A DNA stretch of 64,000 nucleotides from Sphingobium sp. CECT 9361 (GCF_918741285.1 NZ_CAKKNC010000001.1:868001-932000); one strand, 5' to 3'; positions 27,310 through 36,511 are shown, counted from the stretch's first letter. The notes: generated from the letters alone by a model not told the origin. Made by a program: numbers and translations.

Positions 27310-27785
27310 ACCGCGCGCGCAGCGCCCGCTGGGCGATCAGCTTTGCCGATCTCGCTTTGCTTTTGCTGGGATTTTTCGTGCTTTTGCAGGCAAGCGGCAC
27401 CCGCAGTGCGCAGGTGCTGTCGGGCGTCGGCGCGCAATTCGGGGCGCGACCGATGGTCAAGGCTGACGAGTGGCGCGCCTCCGCGCTGTTCGTGCCGGGG
27501 GAAGCCATTCTCACCGACGCGGGCCTGCGCAAGATTCGCGCGTCTGCGGCACGTTTCGTGACACGCGGCGGTTCGGTCGAACTGGCCTCGTCCGGGCAGG
27601 ACAAAGCCACCGAACGCTTCGATAGCTGGGATCTCGCTGCTGCGCGGCTGGGGGCTGTCGCCCGCGCGCTCAAGGATAGCGGCATCAGCGAAAAATCCCT
27701 GATAATCCGGGGGCTTGATCAACGCATGGATCGCGGGCAGGGGCAAGTCATTCGCCTCGCTCCCGGTCCTGCCAAAACGCCCTGA
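27306..27785 (+). CDS. MotB-like protein with degenerate OmpA domain
   Basis: A 159-residue partner of the preceding channel protein (ATGA overlap). The N-terminal segment SARWAISFADLALLLLGFFVLLQ mimics MotB, with the aspartate at residue 15. A short OmpA-like region follows (ALFVPGEAILTDAGLRKI ... WDLAAARLGAVARALKDSGI), but the peptidoglycan-binding GHTD block of MotB reads SSGQDK. It may therefore bind peptidoglycan poorly or bind another partner. It is followed by a sigma54 promoter and flgA. Confidence 0.75.
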   Translation: MNRARSARWAISFADLALLLLGFFVLLQASGTRSAQVLSGVGAQFGARPMVKADEWRASALFVPGEAILTDAGLRKIRASAARFVTRGGSVELASSGQDKATERFDSWDLAAARLGAVARALKDSGISEKSLIIRGLDQRMDRGQGQVIRLAPGPAKTP

Positions 27786-27792
27786 TCGTCGG

Positions 27793-27809
27793 CTGGCACA
27801 GTTATTGCT
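27793..27809 (+). promoter_or_regulatory. Sigma54 promoter for flgA-flgM
   Basis: CTGGCAC-AGTTA-TTGCT fits the -24/-12 consensus exactly. The transcript would start near 27820, so the in-frame ATG at 27813 cannot be used and ATG 27822 would be leaderless. This supports the TTG start of flgA at 27843. Confidence 0.8.
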
Positions 27810-27842
27810 TATATGTACGCAATGAATGTCAGGAGACAGGTT

Positions 27843-28391
27843 TTGCGTGGTATTTCGATTTTGGCGGTGGCTTTGGCTGTATCCAGCCCGGCGGCTGCAC
27901 AGCAAAAGTTTGAAAATCTGGACCGGCTGGACAGCCTTGTCGCGATGACCGTGGGCGCCAATCTGGGCGAACCCGGCGGTCCCGTTGCGCCGATCGATCG
28001 CCGCCTCAAACTGATCCCTTGCCCCGGCACGCCCAGCATAGATGGCCCGGTTTTCGGGGCTGCGATAGTCAAATGCGATGCAGTCGGATGGCGCATTCGC
28101 GTGCCTCTGGCCAATGGCGGGGTGCAGGCGAACGTCACCGTTCCTACCCAGCGGGCCGCTCCGCAACGCGCGCCTGCGCCGTCACGGGAAATCGTCGTAA
28201 AGCGCGGCGATCCCGTGCAACTGGTGGCGGGCGGCGCAGCTTTCAGCGTCACGCGCCTGATGGTGGCGGACGAGGATGGACCCATTGGCGGCATGATCCG
28301 GGTGCGCGGCGAAGATAAAAAAGCCCCGCCGGTACTGGCTCAGGTCGTGGAAATGGGCATGGTGCGTATTCCGGGATTTAAGGAAAACTAG
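27843..28391 (+). CDS. flgA: P-ring assembly chaperone FlgA
   Basis: Periplasmic chaperone for FlgI, about 182 residues: signal peptide (ISILAVALAVSSPAAAQQ) and a C-terminal SAF domain (VKRGDPVQLVAGGAAFSVTR ... GEDKKAPPVLAQVVEMGMVRI). The TTG at 27843 has AGGAG seven bases upstream and fits the sigma54 promoter; ATGs at 27822 and 27813 lie at or before the predicted transcript start. The remaining basic residues still make a good signal peptide. flgM follows about 70 bases downstream. Confidence 0.9.
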   Translation: MRGISILAVALAVSSPAAAQQKFENLDRLDSLVAMTVGANLGEPGGPVAPIDRRLKLIPCPGTPSIDGPVFGAAIVKCDAVGWRIRVPLANGGVQANVTVPTQRAAPQRAPAPSREIVVKRGDPVQLVAGGAAFSVTRLMVADEDGPIGGMIRVRGEDKKAPPVLAQVVEMGMVRIPGFKEN

Positions 28392-28464
28392 ATGGTGCCG
28401 TTTATAACAGCGACGAGTATGTCTTCGGGGTCTGCAATGGCCCGGACGCAAGAAGGACGTGACC

Positions 28465-28740
28465 ATGATTAATTCCATTGGATTGGGGCTTGGCTCCGCC
28501 ATTGACACTTCCAAGCTGCGCGAAAGCGGCAAGAGCGCGCCCAAGGGCAGCGTGCCGGGTTCTAGCGCACAGACCGCACGCCTGTCGCCCAGCCCGGCAG
28601 CGCGCATGGCTGCACAAGGTGCGCCGGTCGATACGGACAAGATCGCCGCGATCAAGGCCGCCATCGCCTCGGGCAACTATCCCGTGGATGCCGAAGCCAT
28701 CGCGCAGAAAATGCTCGATCTCGATCTTCCGCAGGACTGA
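28465..28740 (+). CDS. flgM: Anti-sigma28 factor FlgM
   Basis: Small (91-residue) negative regulator that holds FliA until the hook is complete and is then exported. The N-terminus is Ser/Gly/Ala-rich and disordered; the C-terminal block DTDKIAAIKAAIASGNYPVDAEAIAQKMLDLDL is the FlgM sigma-binding helix region. GAAGGA is seven bases before ATG 28465, preferred over GTG 28459. Its partner fliA is 3.5 kb downstream on the same strand. Confidence 0.92.
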   Translation: MINSIGLGLGSAIDTSKLRESGKSAPKGSVPGSSAQTARLSPSPAARMAAQGAPVDTDKIAAIKAAIASGNYPVDAEAIAQKMLDLDLPQD

Positions 28741-28748
28741 CGAAAGCC

Positions 28749-29051
28749 ATGACCTTATCCGCCCTCGATGCCCTGCGCGACGCCTTTGCCGATCTGCGCA
28801 ATGCGCTCGATGGCGATGATATGGCGCAGGTGGATGCAGCGACAGCCCGCGTTCGCGAAGCAACGGCGCAAGTCCGCGCGCAGGGCGCATGGCGCGACGA
28901 GCCTGCGGTACGGGAAAAGCTGAACAGCCTGATGCCGATCATCGATGCGGCCCGCGTTCGCACCAACGTCCTTACGGATAATGCCCGCCAGCGGATGGAT
29001 CTGCTGGCCGCGCACGGAGCAGGCCACGCGCCGCTCACCTATCGTCGCTAA
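28749..29051 (+). CDS. FlgN-like export chaperone candidate
   Basis: A 100-residue, all-helical, soluble protein starting 8 bases after flgM. Heptad-like repeats (LRDAFADLRNAL, VDAATARVREATAQV, TDNARQRMDLLAAHG) and the flgA-flgM-flgN order suggest FlgN, the chaperone for FlgK and FlgL. Sequence conservation in FlgN is low, so the call rests mainly on size and position. A dispersed repeat follows directly. Confidence 0.6.
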   Translation: MTLSALDALRDAFADLRNALDGDDMAQVDAATARVREATAQVRAQGAWRDEPAVREKLNSLMPIIDAARVRTNVLTDNARQRMDLLAAHGAGHAPLTYRR

Positions 29052-29060
29052 CGTCCCGGC

Positions 29061-29142
29061 GTCATCCCGGGCTTGACCCGGGATCTCACTTCTTCCTCCG
29101 CACCAGACAGGCAGCGGGACCCCGGATCAAGTCCGGGGTGAC
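29061..29142. repeat. Dispersed palindromic repeat, copy 2
   Basis: An 82-bp element with the same 26-27-base inverted arms as 4954-5033 (GTCATCCCGGGCTTGACCC ... GGATCAAGTCCGGGGTGAC) and a different centre. It separates the flgN-like gene from the next sigma54 promoter. Confidence 0.85.
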
Positions 29143-29195
29143 GATAATTGCGCGTCGGTAGCGCCCGGTAATCCGCATCACCCACCACACCAAAA

Positions 29196-29212
29196 CTGGC
29201 ACGCTAATTGCT
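29196..29212 (+). promoter_or_regulatory. Sigma54 promoter for the transglycosylase-flhA-fliA operon
   Basis: CTGGCAC-GCTAA-TTGCT is a perfect -24/-12 element. The transcript would start near 29223, 22 bases before the GTG start of the transglycosylase. It places fliA under sigma54 control, giving the class order sigma54 then sigma28. Confidence 0.85.
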
Positions 29213-29244
29213 TAAATAGCCCCGTAGGTAATAGGGGTTATTCA

Positions 29245-30081
29245 GTGTCTGCCTTTGCTGACATGAACATTGCAGGATCGAACGGCATCGGCGGTCGCGT
29301 GAACAACGCTATCGCCATGGCCAGCCGTCGCACAGGTATCGACTTTGGCTATCTGCTGGGTCAGGCGAAAATCGAAAGCAGCCTCAACCCGACTGCGCGG
29401 GCGACGACATCGTCCGCCACCGGCCTATATCAATTCATCGACCAGAGCTGGCTCGCCGTGGTCAACGATCATGGCGCCGAATATGGCCTGAGCTGGGCAT
29501 CGGACGCCATCAGCAAGGGCACCAACGGCCGCTATTATGTGGCCGACCCGGAATTGCGCCAGCAAATCCTCGACCTGCGCAAGCATCCCGAAACCGCATC
29601 CGTCATGGCCGCCGAACATGCTGCCGATAACAAGGCGTATCTGGAACGGCGTCTGGGTCGCGAAGCGGAGCCCACCGATCTGTATCTCGCGCATTTTCTA
29701 GGCGTCGGCGGCGCGGCGAAATTTCTCGCCGCGAACGAGGCGACGCCGGGTGCAGCCGCCGCTTCGCTGTTCCCCGCTGCAGCACGCGCCAACCGCTCGG
29801 TGTTCTTCGACCGTCAGGGCAGCCCGCGCAGCTTCGCCGATATCCGCGCCAAGTTCGCGGCAAAGCTCGATCAGAACTCGCAAGGTGCCAGCGTCCAGTA
29901 CGCCAATGTGCAGACCCCCTCGGACTGGTCGTTGCCGGAAGGCAGCAAGGCCGTTCAACCGGCAGACTATGTCCGCATCGAAACCCAGCGCCTCGCTGCG
30001 CAGGGCGAAATCGACACCAACAAGCCGCAGCCGGCAACGGCGCGGCTCGCCTATCTCATGCTCGCGACCTTCGGAAGGTAA
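29245..30081 (+). CDS. Flagellar lytic transglycosylase (SLT domain)
   Basis: A 278-residue protein whose first about 190 residues look like an SLT lysozyme fold: GIDFGYLLGQAKIESSLNP with the catalytic glutamate in AKIESSL, then SATGLYQFIDQSW and YLAHFLGVGGAAKFL. It probably opens peptidoglycan for the rod, the job of the domain missing from FlgJ at 20370. No classical signal peptide is seen, so export through the flagellar apparatus is possible, as proposed for other flagellar transglycosylases. GTG 29245 is chosen because AGGGG lies seven bases upstream. It forms an operon with flhA and fliA. Confidence 0.85.
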   Translation: MSAFADMNIAGSNGIGGRVNNAIAMASRRTGIDFGYLLGQAKIESSLNPTARATTSSATGLYQFIDQSWLAVVNDHGAEYGLSWASDAISKGTNGRYYVADPELRQQILDLRKHPETASVMAAEHAADNKAYLERRLGREAEPTDLYLAHFLGVGGAAKFLAANEATPGAAAASLFPAAARANRSVFFDRQGSPRSFADIRAKFAAKLDQNSQGASVQYANVQTPSDWSLPEGSKAVQPADYVRIETQRLAAQGEIDTNKPQPATARLAYLMLATFGR

Positions 30082-30090
30082 CACCGGAAT

Positions 30091-32229
30091 ATGACACGCA
30101 GTCAGGCTAACGGAAAAGTATGGATGAGCGCCGCCAAGGGGGCCGTGCTCCCGATGGCGACGCTCATGGTCGTTCTGTTCATGATGGTGCCCGTCCCGTC
30201 GCTGATGCTCGACATCGGGTTCATCACCAATATCATGATCAGCCTTGCGGTGCTGATGGTCGCGCTGAACGCTGCCAAGCCGCTCGACTTTTCTAGCTTC
30301 CCGACCGTCCTCCTTTTCGCAACGCTGCTCCGCCTCGCGCTCAACGTCGCGTCGACGCGCGTCGTGCTGGTGAGCGGCCACACAGGTTCGGACGCAGCGG
30401 GCCATGTTATCGAAGCGTTCGGCCATCTGCTGATCGGCGGCGATTATATCGTCGGCATCTTCGTCTTTGCGATTTTGATGATCATCAACCTCGTCGTCAT
30501 TACCAAGGGCGCAGGCCGCGTGTCGGAAGTGTCCGCGCGCTTCACCCTCGACGCGATGCCCGGCAAGCAGATGGCGATCGACGCCGATCTCAACGCCGGT
30601 CTGATGACCCCCGAAGAAGCCAAGCTGCGCCGCGCCGAAATCGCGACCGAAGCCGACTTCTACGGCTCGATGGACGGTGCCTCCAAATTCGTGAAGGGCG
30701 ATGCCGTCGCCGGCATCCTCATCCTCGTCATCAACATCGTCGGCGGCATCGTGCTCGGCACGGTCAGCCACGGCCTGTCGCTCAGCGAAGCGGCCTCCAC
30801 TTACATCATCCTCGCCATCGGCGACGCGCTGGTGGCGCAGGTGCCTGCGCTGCTGCTGTCGATTGCTGCGGCCTCCATCGTCACCCGCGTGAAATCGGAA
30901 ATGGACCTTTCGGGCCAGATCGCCAGCCAGTTCGGCGCAGGCAAGGCCTGGGTGCCGGTCGCCGCGATCCTCGGCTTCCTCGGCATCCTGCCCGGTATGC
31001 CGCACATGATCATCCTGCCCGCCGCAGCCTTCACCGCTTTCCTTGCGTGGAAACTCAACAAGACCGCCAAGACCAAGGCGAACGCACCGGCCCCCGTCGA
31101 GGAAGCGCCCAACCCCGCGCATATCGAATGGGACGATGTGTCGGACGGCGCGGTCCTCGGCCTCGAAATCGGCTATGGCCTCATCGGCATGGTCGATGAA
31201 CGCAAGGGCGCGCCGCTCATGGCCCGCATCACCGGCATCCGTCGCCAGTTGAGCCGTGAGCTTGGCTTTGTCGTGCCGATGGTCCGTGTGAAGGACAACC
31301 TCGCGCTCGAACCCAATGCCTATCGCATCACCATTGCCGGCGTCGTTGTCGGCGAAGACGAAATCTGGCCCGAAGACCTCCTTGCGCTCGACAGCGGCGC
31401 ACTGGAAGGCGAAGTTGACGGTCGTGCGTGCAAGGATCCGACCTTCGGTCTCGACGCGGTCTGGATCGGTCAGGAAAAGCGCAGCGAAGCCGTCGTCTGC
31501 GGTTACACCGTGGTCGATCCGGCCACCGTCGTCGCGACGCACCTCAATCAGCTCATCGCCATGAACGCGGCAGAGATGTTCGGCCTCGATGAAGCCCGCA
31601 AGCTGCTCGACGCGCTGAAGGACAGCGCGCCGCAACTGGTCGATGGCCTGACCCCCGCATTGCTCAGCCTCGCGCAGATTTCCGCTGTCTGCCGCTCGCT
31701 GCTGATGGAAGGCATCGCGCTCAAGGATTTCCGCCGCATCTGCGAAGCGATGATCGACGCGGCGCGCCCCGATTACAGCCACGAACAACTTGTCGAGGCA
31801 GTGCGCCAGCGGATCGGTTCGCTCATCATTCAGGGGCTGGTCCCGGTCAAGATGCCGCTCTCCGTCATCACGCTGGACGGCGACCTCGAAGCATTGCTGG
31901 CACAGGCCATGCGCGTCGCGGGCGATGCCCGTCATCCCATCGAACCCGCGCTTGCCGGTCGCATCGTCGAAGCGGTTACGACGGCTGCGCGCCCGATCAT
32001 GGGTCAGGCCCGCAACTTCGCCATCGTCACATCGCCGATGGCCCGCCGCGCGCTTGCACGACTTTTTAAGCCTCATCTGCCAGAAACGCCGGTGCTGTCC
32101 TTCCTGGAGATTCCCGATGGGAAACCTGTGGAAGTGGTGGCCGTGGTGGGGGGCGAATCGCAACGGCCTGCGCCGCGCCATGATCCGTTGCCCGGGCTGA
32201 TGGCCCCGCCGCGCGAACGAGTCGCTTGA
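30091..32229 (+). CDS. flhA: Flagellar type III export protein FlhA
   Basis: Largest membrane subunit of the flagellar export gate, 712 residues. The N-terminal half has about eight membrane segments and the family block LRLALNVASTRVVL ... FVFAILMIINLVVITKGAGRVSEVSARFTLDAMPGKQMAIDAD (positions 70-165). The C-terminal cytoplasmic half binds chaperones and substrates (MNAAEMFGLDEARKLLD). It starts 9 bases after the transglycosylase stop. Confidence 0.97.
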   Translation: MTRSQANGKVWMSAAKGAVLPMATLMVVLFMMVPVPSLMLDIGFITNIMISLAVLMVALNAAKPLDFSSFPTVLLFATLLRLALNVASTRVVLVSGHTGSDAAGHVIEAFGHLLIGGDYIVGIFVFAILMIINLVVITKGAGRVSEVSARFTLDAMPGKQMAIDADLNAGLMTPEEAKLRRAEIATEADFYGSMDGASKFVKGDAVAGILILVINIVGGIVLGTVSHGLSLSEAASTYIILAIGDALVAQVPALLLSIAAASIVTRVKSEMDLSGQIASQFGAGKAWVPVAAILGFLGILPGMPHMIILPAAAFTAFLAWKLNKTAKTKANAPAPVEEAPNPAHIEWDDVSDGAVLGLEIGYGLIGMVDERKGAPLMARITGIRRQLSRELGFVVPMVRVKDNLALEPNAYRITIAGVVVGEDEIWPEDLLALDSGALEGEVDGRACKDPTFGLDAVWIGQEKRSEAVVCGYTVVDPATVVATHLNQLIAMNAAEMFGLDEARKLLDALKDSAPQLVDGLTPALLSLAQISAVCRSLLMEGIALKDFRRICEAMIDAARPDYSHEQLVEAVRQRIGSLIIQGLVPVKMPLSVITLDGDLEALLAQAMRVAGDARHPIEPALAGRIVEAVTTAARPIMGQARNFAIVTSPMARRALARLFKPHLPETPVLSFLEIPDGKPVEVVAVVGGESQRPAPRHDPLPGLMAPPRERVA

Positions 32230-32242
32230 GGGAACGCCGCCG

Positions 32243-32977
32243 ATGTACATGAAGAAGATCACGGCTGCCGACGGTAATACCTACGGGCGCAATGCCGGAC
32301 CGATGAGCCCTGCGCATCTGTCGAAACAATATATGCCGCTGGTCCGCAAGATCGCCTGGCACGTCCACGGTCGGGTATCGAGCGCCATAGAGATCGAGGA
32401 TCTGCTGCAGATCGGGATGCTGTCGCTGGTCGAAGCCGCCAACAGCTTTGAGGATCGCGGCCACGGCTTTGCGACTTATGCGCAGATGCGCGTGCGGGGC
32501 GCGATGATCGACCATCTGCGTCGCCACGCGACCTTGTGCCGCTCCGCCATGGCGACGCGCAAGAAACTGGGCAAGGCGCGCAATGAACTGGAACAGAAGC
32601 TCGGCCGCCTGCCGACCGAAGCGGAAATGTCCGCGCATCTCGACATGCCGCCCGCCGACTATCGCATTGCCGCCGACAGCGCGGAGATGGTGCAGCACAC
32701 CAGCATCGACGAAACCTATTCCGATCAGTCGATGTGGTTCGCCGATGTCGAAGAGCGCGCCGACGAAGCCCTGGAACGCGAAGGCCTGAAAAAAGCCATT
32801 GCGCAAGGCATCGGTAAGCTGCCCCAGCGAGAAGCGATGGTCCTGCAGCTCTATTTCGTCGAGGAAATGAACCTTGAGGAAATCGGCCTGACGCTGGACA
32901 TTGGCGCGGCGCGCGTGTGCCAGATCAAGAAAGCGGCACTCGACAAGCTACGCGGCATGCTCAGCGACTGGGATTAA
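32243..32977 (+). CDS. fliA: Flagellar sigma factor FliA (sigma28)
   Basis: Sigma28 for late flagellar genes, 244 residues. Region 2 (PLVRKIAWHVHGRV ... IEDLLQIGMLSLVEAANSFED ... FATYAQMRVRGAMIDHLR), region 3 (LPTEAEMSAHLDMP) and region 4 (LPQREAMVLQLYFVEEMNLEEIGLTL) are complete. Its likely targets here are fliC, fliD-fliS, motAB and the unknown gene at 51958, all with TAAA-N15-CCG-type promoters. FlgM at 28465 is its anti-sigma factor. It is convergent with opgH, with 8 bases between stops. Confidence 0.96.
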   Translation: MYMKKITAADGNTYGRNAGPMSPAHLSKQYMPLVRKIAWHVHGRVSSAIEIEDLLQIGMLSLVEAANSFEDRGHGFATYAQMRVRGAMIDHLRRHATLCRSAMATRKKLGKARNELEQKLGRLPTEAEMSAHLDMPPADYRIAADSAEMVQHTSIDETYSDQSMWFADVEERADEALEREGLKKAIAQGIGKLPQREAMVLQLYFVEEMNLEEIGLTLDIGAARVCQIKKAALDKLRGMLSDWD

Positions 32978-32985
32978 GCCGCCGA

Positions 32986-34917
32986 TCAGGTATCGTTCGC
33001 CACGCTGATCGGCGCAGTCCACACCGAATTGGACCGGCCCACCGACAGACGAGTCCGCAAGGGGCGATAGCTGCTAAGCTGCCACCATGCCTTGGGCACA
33101 GCCATCAGGCCGCGTGTCTCAAGCGCCCTCGCCGCATCCTTGCGTGCCGAAAAAGACGCCAGCAATGGTGCGCCCAGCAGGCCCAGCACAATGGGCATCA
33201 GCCACAGCATCGTAATGCCCGAAGCCAGCCCGCCGACCACTATGATCGCGCCCAACGCGACATGATAGCGGAAGGTGCGGAACGCTTCGGCCAGCGGTAT
33301 GCCGTCGCAATCGCGGCTCTGCCCGTTCCATGCGCTCTTGCGACCCGACAATATGCTGACCAGGTTGATGCTGTGCGTCAGCATCTGGATCGGTGCGGCC
33401 AGGATCGACAGAACCGTCTCCATGATCGCGCCCACCCACAGGCGCAGCGTACCGCCAAAGGCCACACGGCGTTCCTCGTCCCGCATCGTCAGGATGATCG
33501 CCATCACCTTCGGACCGAACAGCAGCACGACCGTCAGTGCCAGCAAGGCGCCCGATGGCAACAGCGCATTGGCGCGCCATGCGCCCGCAAACTCCCCGCC
33601 GATCACCAGCAGGATCAGCGCCAGCCACATGGGCGACGTCACATAAGCCGATGCACCCACCAGCAGTTGAAAGCGATTGACGACGTGCAGGCCAGCAATC
33701 CGGGCGATCAGCGGCACATGCTGGATATTCCCCTGACACCAGCGGCGGTCGCGAATGGCCAGATCGGGCATCGACGGCGGAAATTCTTCAAAGCTGTCGT
33801 CGGCCATCACCATACGCACGGCCCAGCCGCGCCGCCGCAGCAGCGCCGCTTCGACCATGTCGTGGCTCATGATATGCCCACCAAAGGGCGCGCGCCCTTT
33901 CAGTTCGGGCAAGCCGCAGCTTTCGGCAAACGCCGACACGCGGATGATCGCGTTATGGCCCCAGAAGGTCGCCTGACGATCCGACCACCAGATCGCACCG
34001 ATGGCTGACATCGGACCGTATAATCGGCTGGAAAACTGCTGCCAGCGCGCGAACAGTGTCTGCGCACCCACGACCGCCGGGATTGTCTGGATCAGCGCGA
34101 CGTTGGACTCGCGATCCATCTGCGCGGCCATCTGGCTCATCGTCTTGCCGCTCATCACGCTGTCGGCGTCCAGCACGATCATATATTCATAAGCGGCACC
34201 GAAACGCTGCACCCATTCGGCGACATTGCCCGGCTTGCGACCGGTGTTCACGGTGCGGCGCCGATAATAGACCGGGCGCACAAAGGCATTGCGCACGCAA
34301 TCATAGGCATCTTCTTCCAGCTTGCCGTTCTCGGCATTGGAATCCGACAGAATGAAAAAGTCGAACTGATCGCGACCCGGCAGCGTTTCCATCGACCGTT
34401 CCATTATGGACAGCCGCCCAATGATCGTCAGGAAATCTTCGTTGCACACTGGCAGCAGAACGGCGGCGCGTCCTTCCGGTATGCGGGTAGTGGATCGCTG
34501 ATAACCCCGACTGTTGTGCACATCGCGGGCAAGGATCAGCACGAATCCGATGATACTGTTGGCAAAGCCGAAGGCAATCCATGTGAACAGCGGCGCGGCC
34601 AGCATGACATAGGCAATCTCCCACGCGGAAAATCCATGGGGCTGCAACCCGTCCAGCATCATCGAAATGCCGATGAATGCTGCGCCGATCGACAGCAGGA
34701 AGAGCGCGCCGACGCGCGACAGGCCCGGAGCAATGGGGGGAGAGGGGCGTGAACGCGGGGGCGCGACGTCGAAATCCTGCACCGGCATGGCGATGGGCGC
34801 TTCGGGGGGAAGCGACGCGCCGGTGGCATCGGGCGAAGGCATGGCCAGTCGCGTGCCCCGCAGGACACGTCCCTTTTCCATCATGGCACGGCTACTGCCG
34901 GGCAATAAACTATCCAT
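32986..34917 (-). CDS. opgH: Glucans biosynthesis glucosyltransferase OpgH
   Basis: Inner-membrane family-2 glycosyltransferase polymerising beta-1,2-linked glucose from UDP-glucose for osmoregulated periplasmic glucans, 643 residues. Motifs are LLPVCNEDF, the DADS nucleotide-sugar site (VLDADSVMSG), GGHIMSHDMVEAALLRRRGW and RRWCQGN (QxxRW type). Two N-terminal and about five C-terminal membrane segments flank the catalytic domain. It follows opgG by about 100 bases on the same strand. Confidence 0.95.
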   Translation of the reverse strand: MDSLLPGSSRAMMEKGRVLRGTRLAMPSPDATGASLPPEAPIAMPVQDFDVAPPRSRPSPPIAPGLSRVGALFLLSIGAAFIGISMMLDGLQPHGFSAWEIAYVMLAAPLFTWIAFGFANSIIGFVLILARDVHNSRGYQRSTTRIPEGRAAVLLPVCNEDFLTIIGRLSIMERSMETLPGRDQFDFFILSDSNAENGKLEEDAYDCVRNAFVRPVYYRRRTVNTGRKPGNVAEWVQRFGAAYEYMIVLDADSVMSGKTMSQMAAQMDRESNVALIQTIPAVVGAQTLFARWQQFSSRLYGPMSAIGAIWWSDRQATFWGHNAIIRVSAFAESCGLPELKGRAPFGGHIMSHDMVEAALLRRRGWAVRMVMADDSFEEFPPSMPDLAIRDRRWCQGNIQHVPLIARIAGLHVVNRFQLLVGASAYVTSPMWLALILLVIGGEFAGAWRANALLPSGALLALTVVLLFGPKVMAIILTMRDEERRVAFGGTLRLWVGAIMETVLSILAAPIQMLTHSINLVSILSGRKSAWNGQSRDCDGIPLAEAFRTFRYHVALGAIIVVGGLASGITMLWLMPIVLGLLGAPLLASFSARKDAARALETRGLMAVPKAWWQLSSYRPLRTRLSVGRSNSVWTAPISVANDT

Positions 34918-35020
34918 TGCGCTTTCCGCCCTTGTGTCGCCCTTCGCGGGTGTCCGGCCATTCCGGCGACCCCGCCTGTAATTATGTTCGGATTAACCGC
35001 ACATGTGCGCCGAAGTTCCG

Positions 35021-36511
35021 TCAGGCGTTAACAGGATAATGGACCATTTCGGACAGGGGGCTGTCGCCGCGCCGCAATTGCGCGCGAATCTCGGCACCCA
35101 GACCGGGGTCTGGCGCGACGTCCAGCACCACGCGCCACCGCCCCGCCTGACCCAATACAGGGTAGACGGCGCTTTTCACCACGCGCCCGTGAATCGCTTC
35201 GCTCCACACGGCAATGCCGTCCTTCTGCGCAGGTCCATCGCCGAAATCGAGCACGATGCGCAGCGTTTTCTCGTCCACTGTCCCCCGGAACAGGTCGACC
35301 AGCGGCATTGGCGACCCCGCCATCTGCGGCGCGTCGTCCTGCCAGTCGAGGCGATAGGATATGTCCAGCCTGCGACCGGGCGTGACGGGGGAGGTGGGCA
35401 CCCAGTAAGCGGCGACATTGTCCTCATATTCGCTGTCGGTCGGAAACGCATATAAGCGCACCTGTCCTTTGCCCAAGGGCTTGCGCGGTGTGGCGAACAG
35501 CGAGGGGCGGCGGTCGTAAAATACGCCATCATCCTGATAATGATCGAAATTCCTGTCCCGCTGCAACAGGCCAAAGCCGCGCGCATCCGGTTCGGTAAAG
35601 CTGCTGATATGCGGCGCGCCGGGATTGATCAGCGGTCTGGCCTGCGCGGCTCCATTGGCCGACCGCACGAGCAGCGTATCGGAATCGTGAATTTCCGGCC
35701 GCCAGTCGGTCGCCTGTTTGCGATGCGCCTGATCGTACCAGAACATGCTCGTCATCGGCATCAGGCCCAGTTCGCCGATTGCGCGGCGGGGAAACAGCGC
35801 CGCGTCGATATCCTGATGCACCCCGGTCTCGTCGATACTGTTGCGCAGGCGATAGGCGCCCGTGATGCCCGGCCCGTCGAGCAGCGCGTAGACTGTCAGC
35901 GCATTCGGCCCGTCATGCTCCAGCCAGAAATGCGTAAAGCGCGGAAATTCTTCCTTGCCCGCGCTGGTGTCGATGGCGATCGCTCGCGCGGACAGGCCAT
36001 ATTGCTTGCGCGCGCCCGACGCCCGGAAATAGCTGGCACCCATGAACACCAGCCAGTCGGCATCGCGCGCCTTGGTCATGATGCGAAAGCCTGCAAAACC
36101 GGCATCGGGGCCAAGCGCCGCGACCGGGCTGTTCGACGGCATGTCGAAATAGGCCGGATCATAGGCCAGCGGCGTTGCCTGCCCCTTGTCCACCAGATGC
36201 AGGAACACTGGCTGATTGGCATTCCTGCTCAGCGGGAACAGCCGGACGCCGGTCGCATCGTTCCGATCGTTCCAGATCGTGCGCTCGTCGCGAAAGCGGA
36301 CCTGGTGCAAGGCATCGTAATCGACGGCCTGCGCACCGGGATGCGGCGGAACATTGACGTAGGCGGATCGGGCCAGCGCCTTGGCCCGATTGACCAGCAC
36401 CTGCCAGTCGAAACGTCCGGATGTCCCTGCCGCGCGCGCCGATGTGCTGCCCGCCATCATCAGCGCCGCGCCCGTTGCGGCGACCATTTCACGTCGGTTC
36501 CATTCTGTCAT
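35021..36511 (-). CDS. opgG: Periplasmic glucan biosynthesis protein (OpgG/OpgD family)
   Basis: Periplasmic protein needed to build or branch osmoregulated glucans, 496 residues from ATG 36511. Family blocks are VNRAKALARSAYVNVPPHPG, FPLSRNANQPVFLHLV, FGLLQRDRNFDHYQD and KGQVRLYAFPTDSEYEDNVAAYWVP. The N-terminus has a twin-arginine signal (EWNRREMVAATGAALMMAG), a feature of OpgD-type members, so opgG versus opgD is open. An upstream GTG at 36520 is less likely. A tandem TGTAC-type palindrome pair lies about 100 bases upstream. Confidence 0.92.
   Translation of the reverse strand: MTEWNRREMVAATGAALMMAGSTSARAAGTSGRFDWQVLVNRAKALARSAYVNVPPHPGAQAVDYDALHQVRFRDERTIWNDRNDATGVRLFPLSRNANQPVFLHLVDKGQATPLAYDPAYFDMPSNSPVAALGPDAGFAGFRIMTKARDADWLVFMGASYFRASGARKQYGLSARAIAIDTSAGKEEFPRFTHFWLEHDGPNALTVYALLDGPGITGAYRLRNSIDETGVHQDIDAALFPRRAIGELGLMPMTSMFWYDQAHRKQATDWRPEIHDSDTLLVRSANGAAQARPLINPGAPHISSFTEPDARGFGLLQRDRNFDHYQDDGVFYDRRPSLFATPRKPLGKGQVRLYAFPTDSEYEDNVAAYWVPTSPVTPGRRLDISYRLDWQDDAPQMAGSPMPLVDLFRGTVDEKTLRIVLDFGDGPAQKDGIAVWSEAIHGRVVKSAVYPVLGQAGRWRVVLDVAPDPGLGAEIRAQLRRGDSPLSEMVHYPVNA

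Noticed and set aside
29698-32262. 854-codon open frame antisense to flhA
   Set aside because: It is a shadow of a GC-rich gene: composition is Arg/His/Asp/Gln-heavy with no domain, and FlhA on the other strand is unmistakable.
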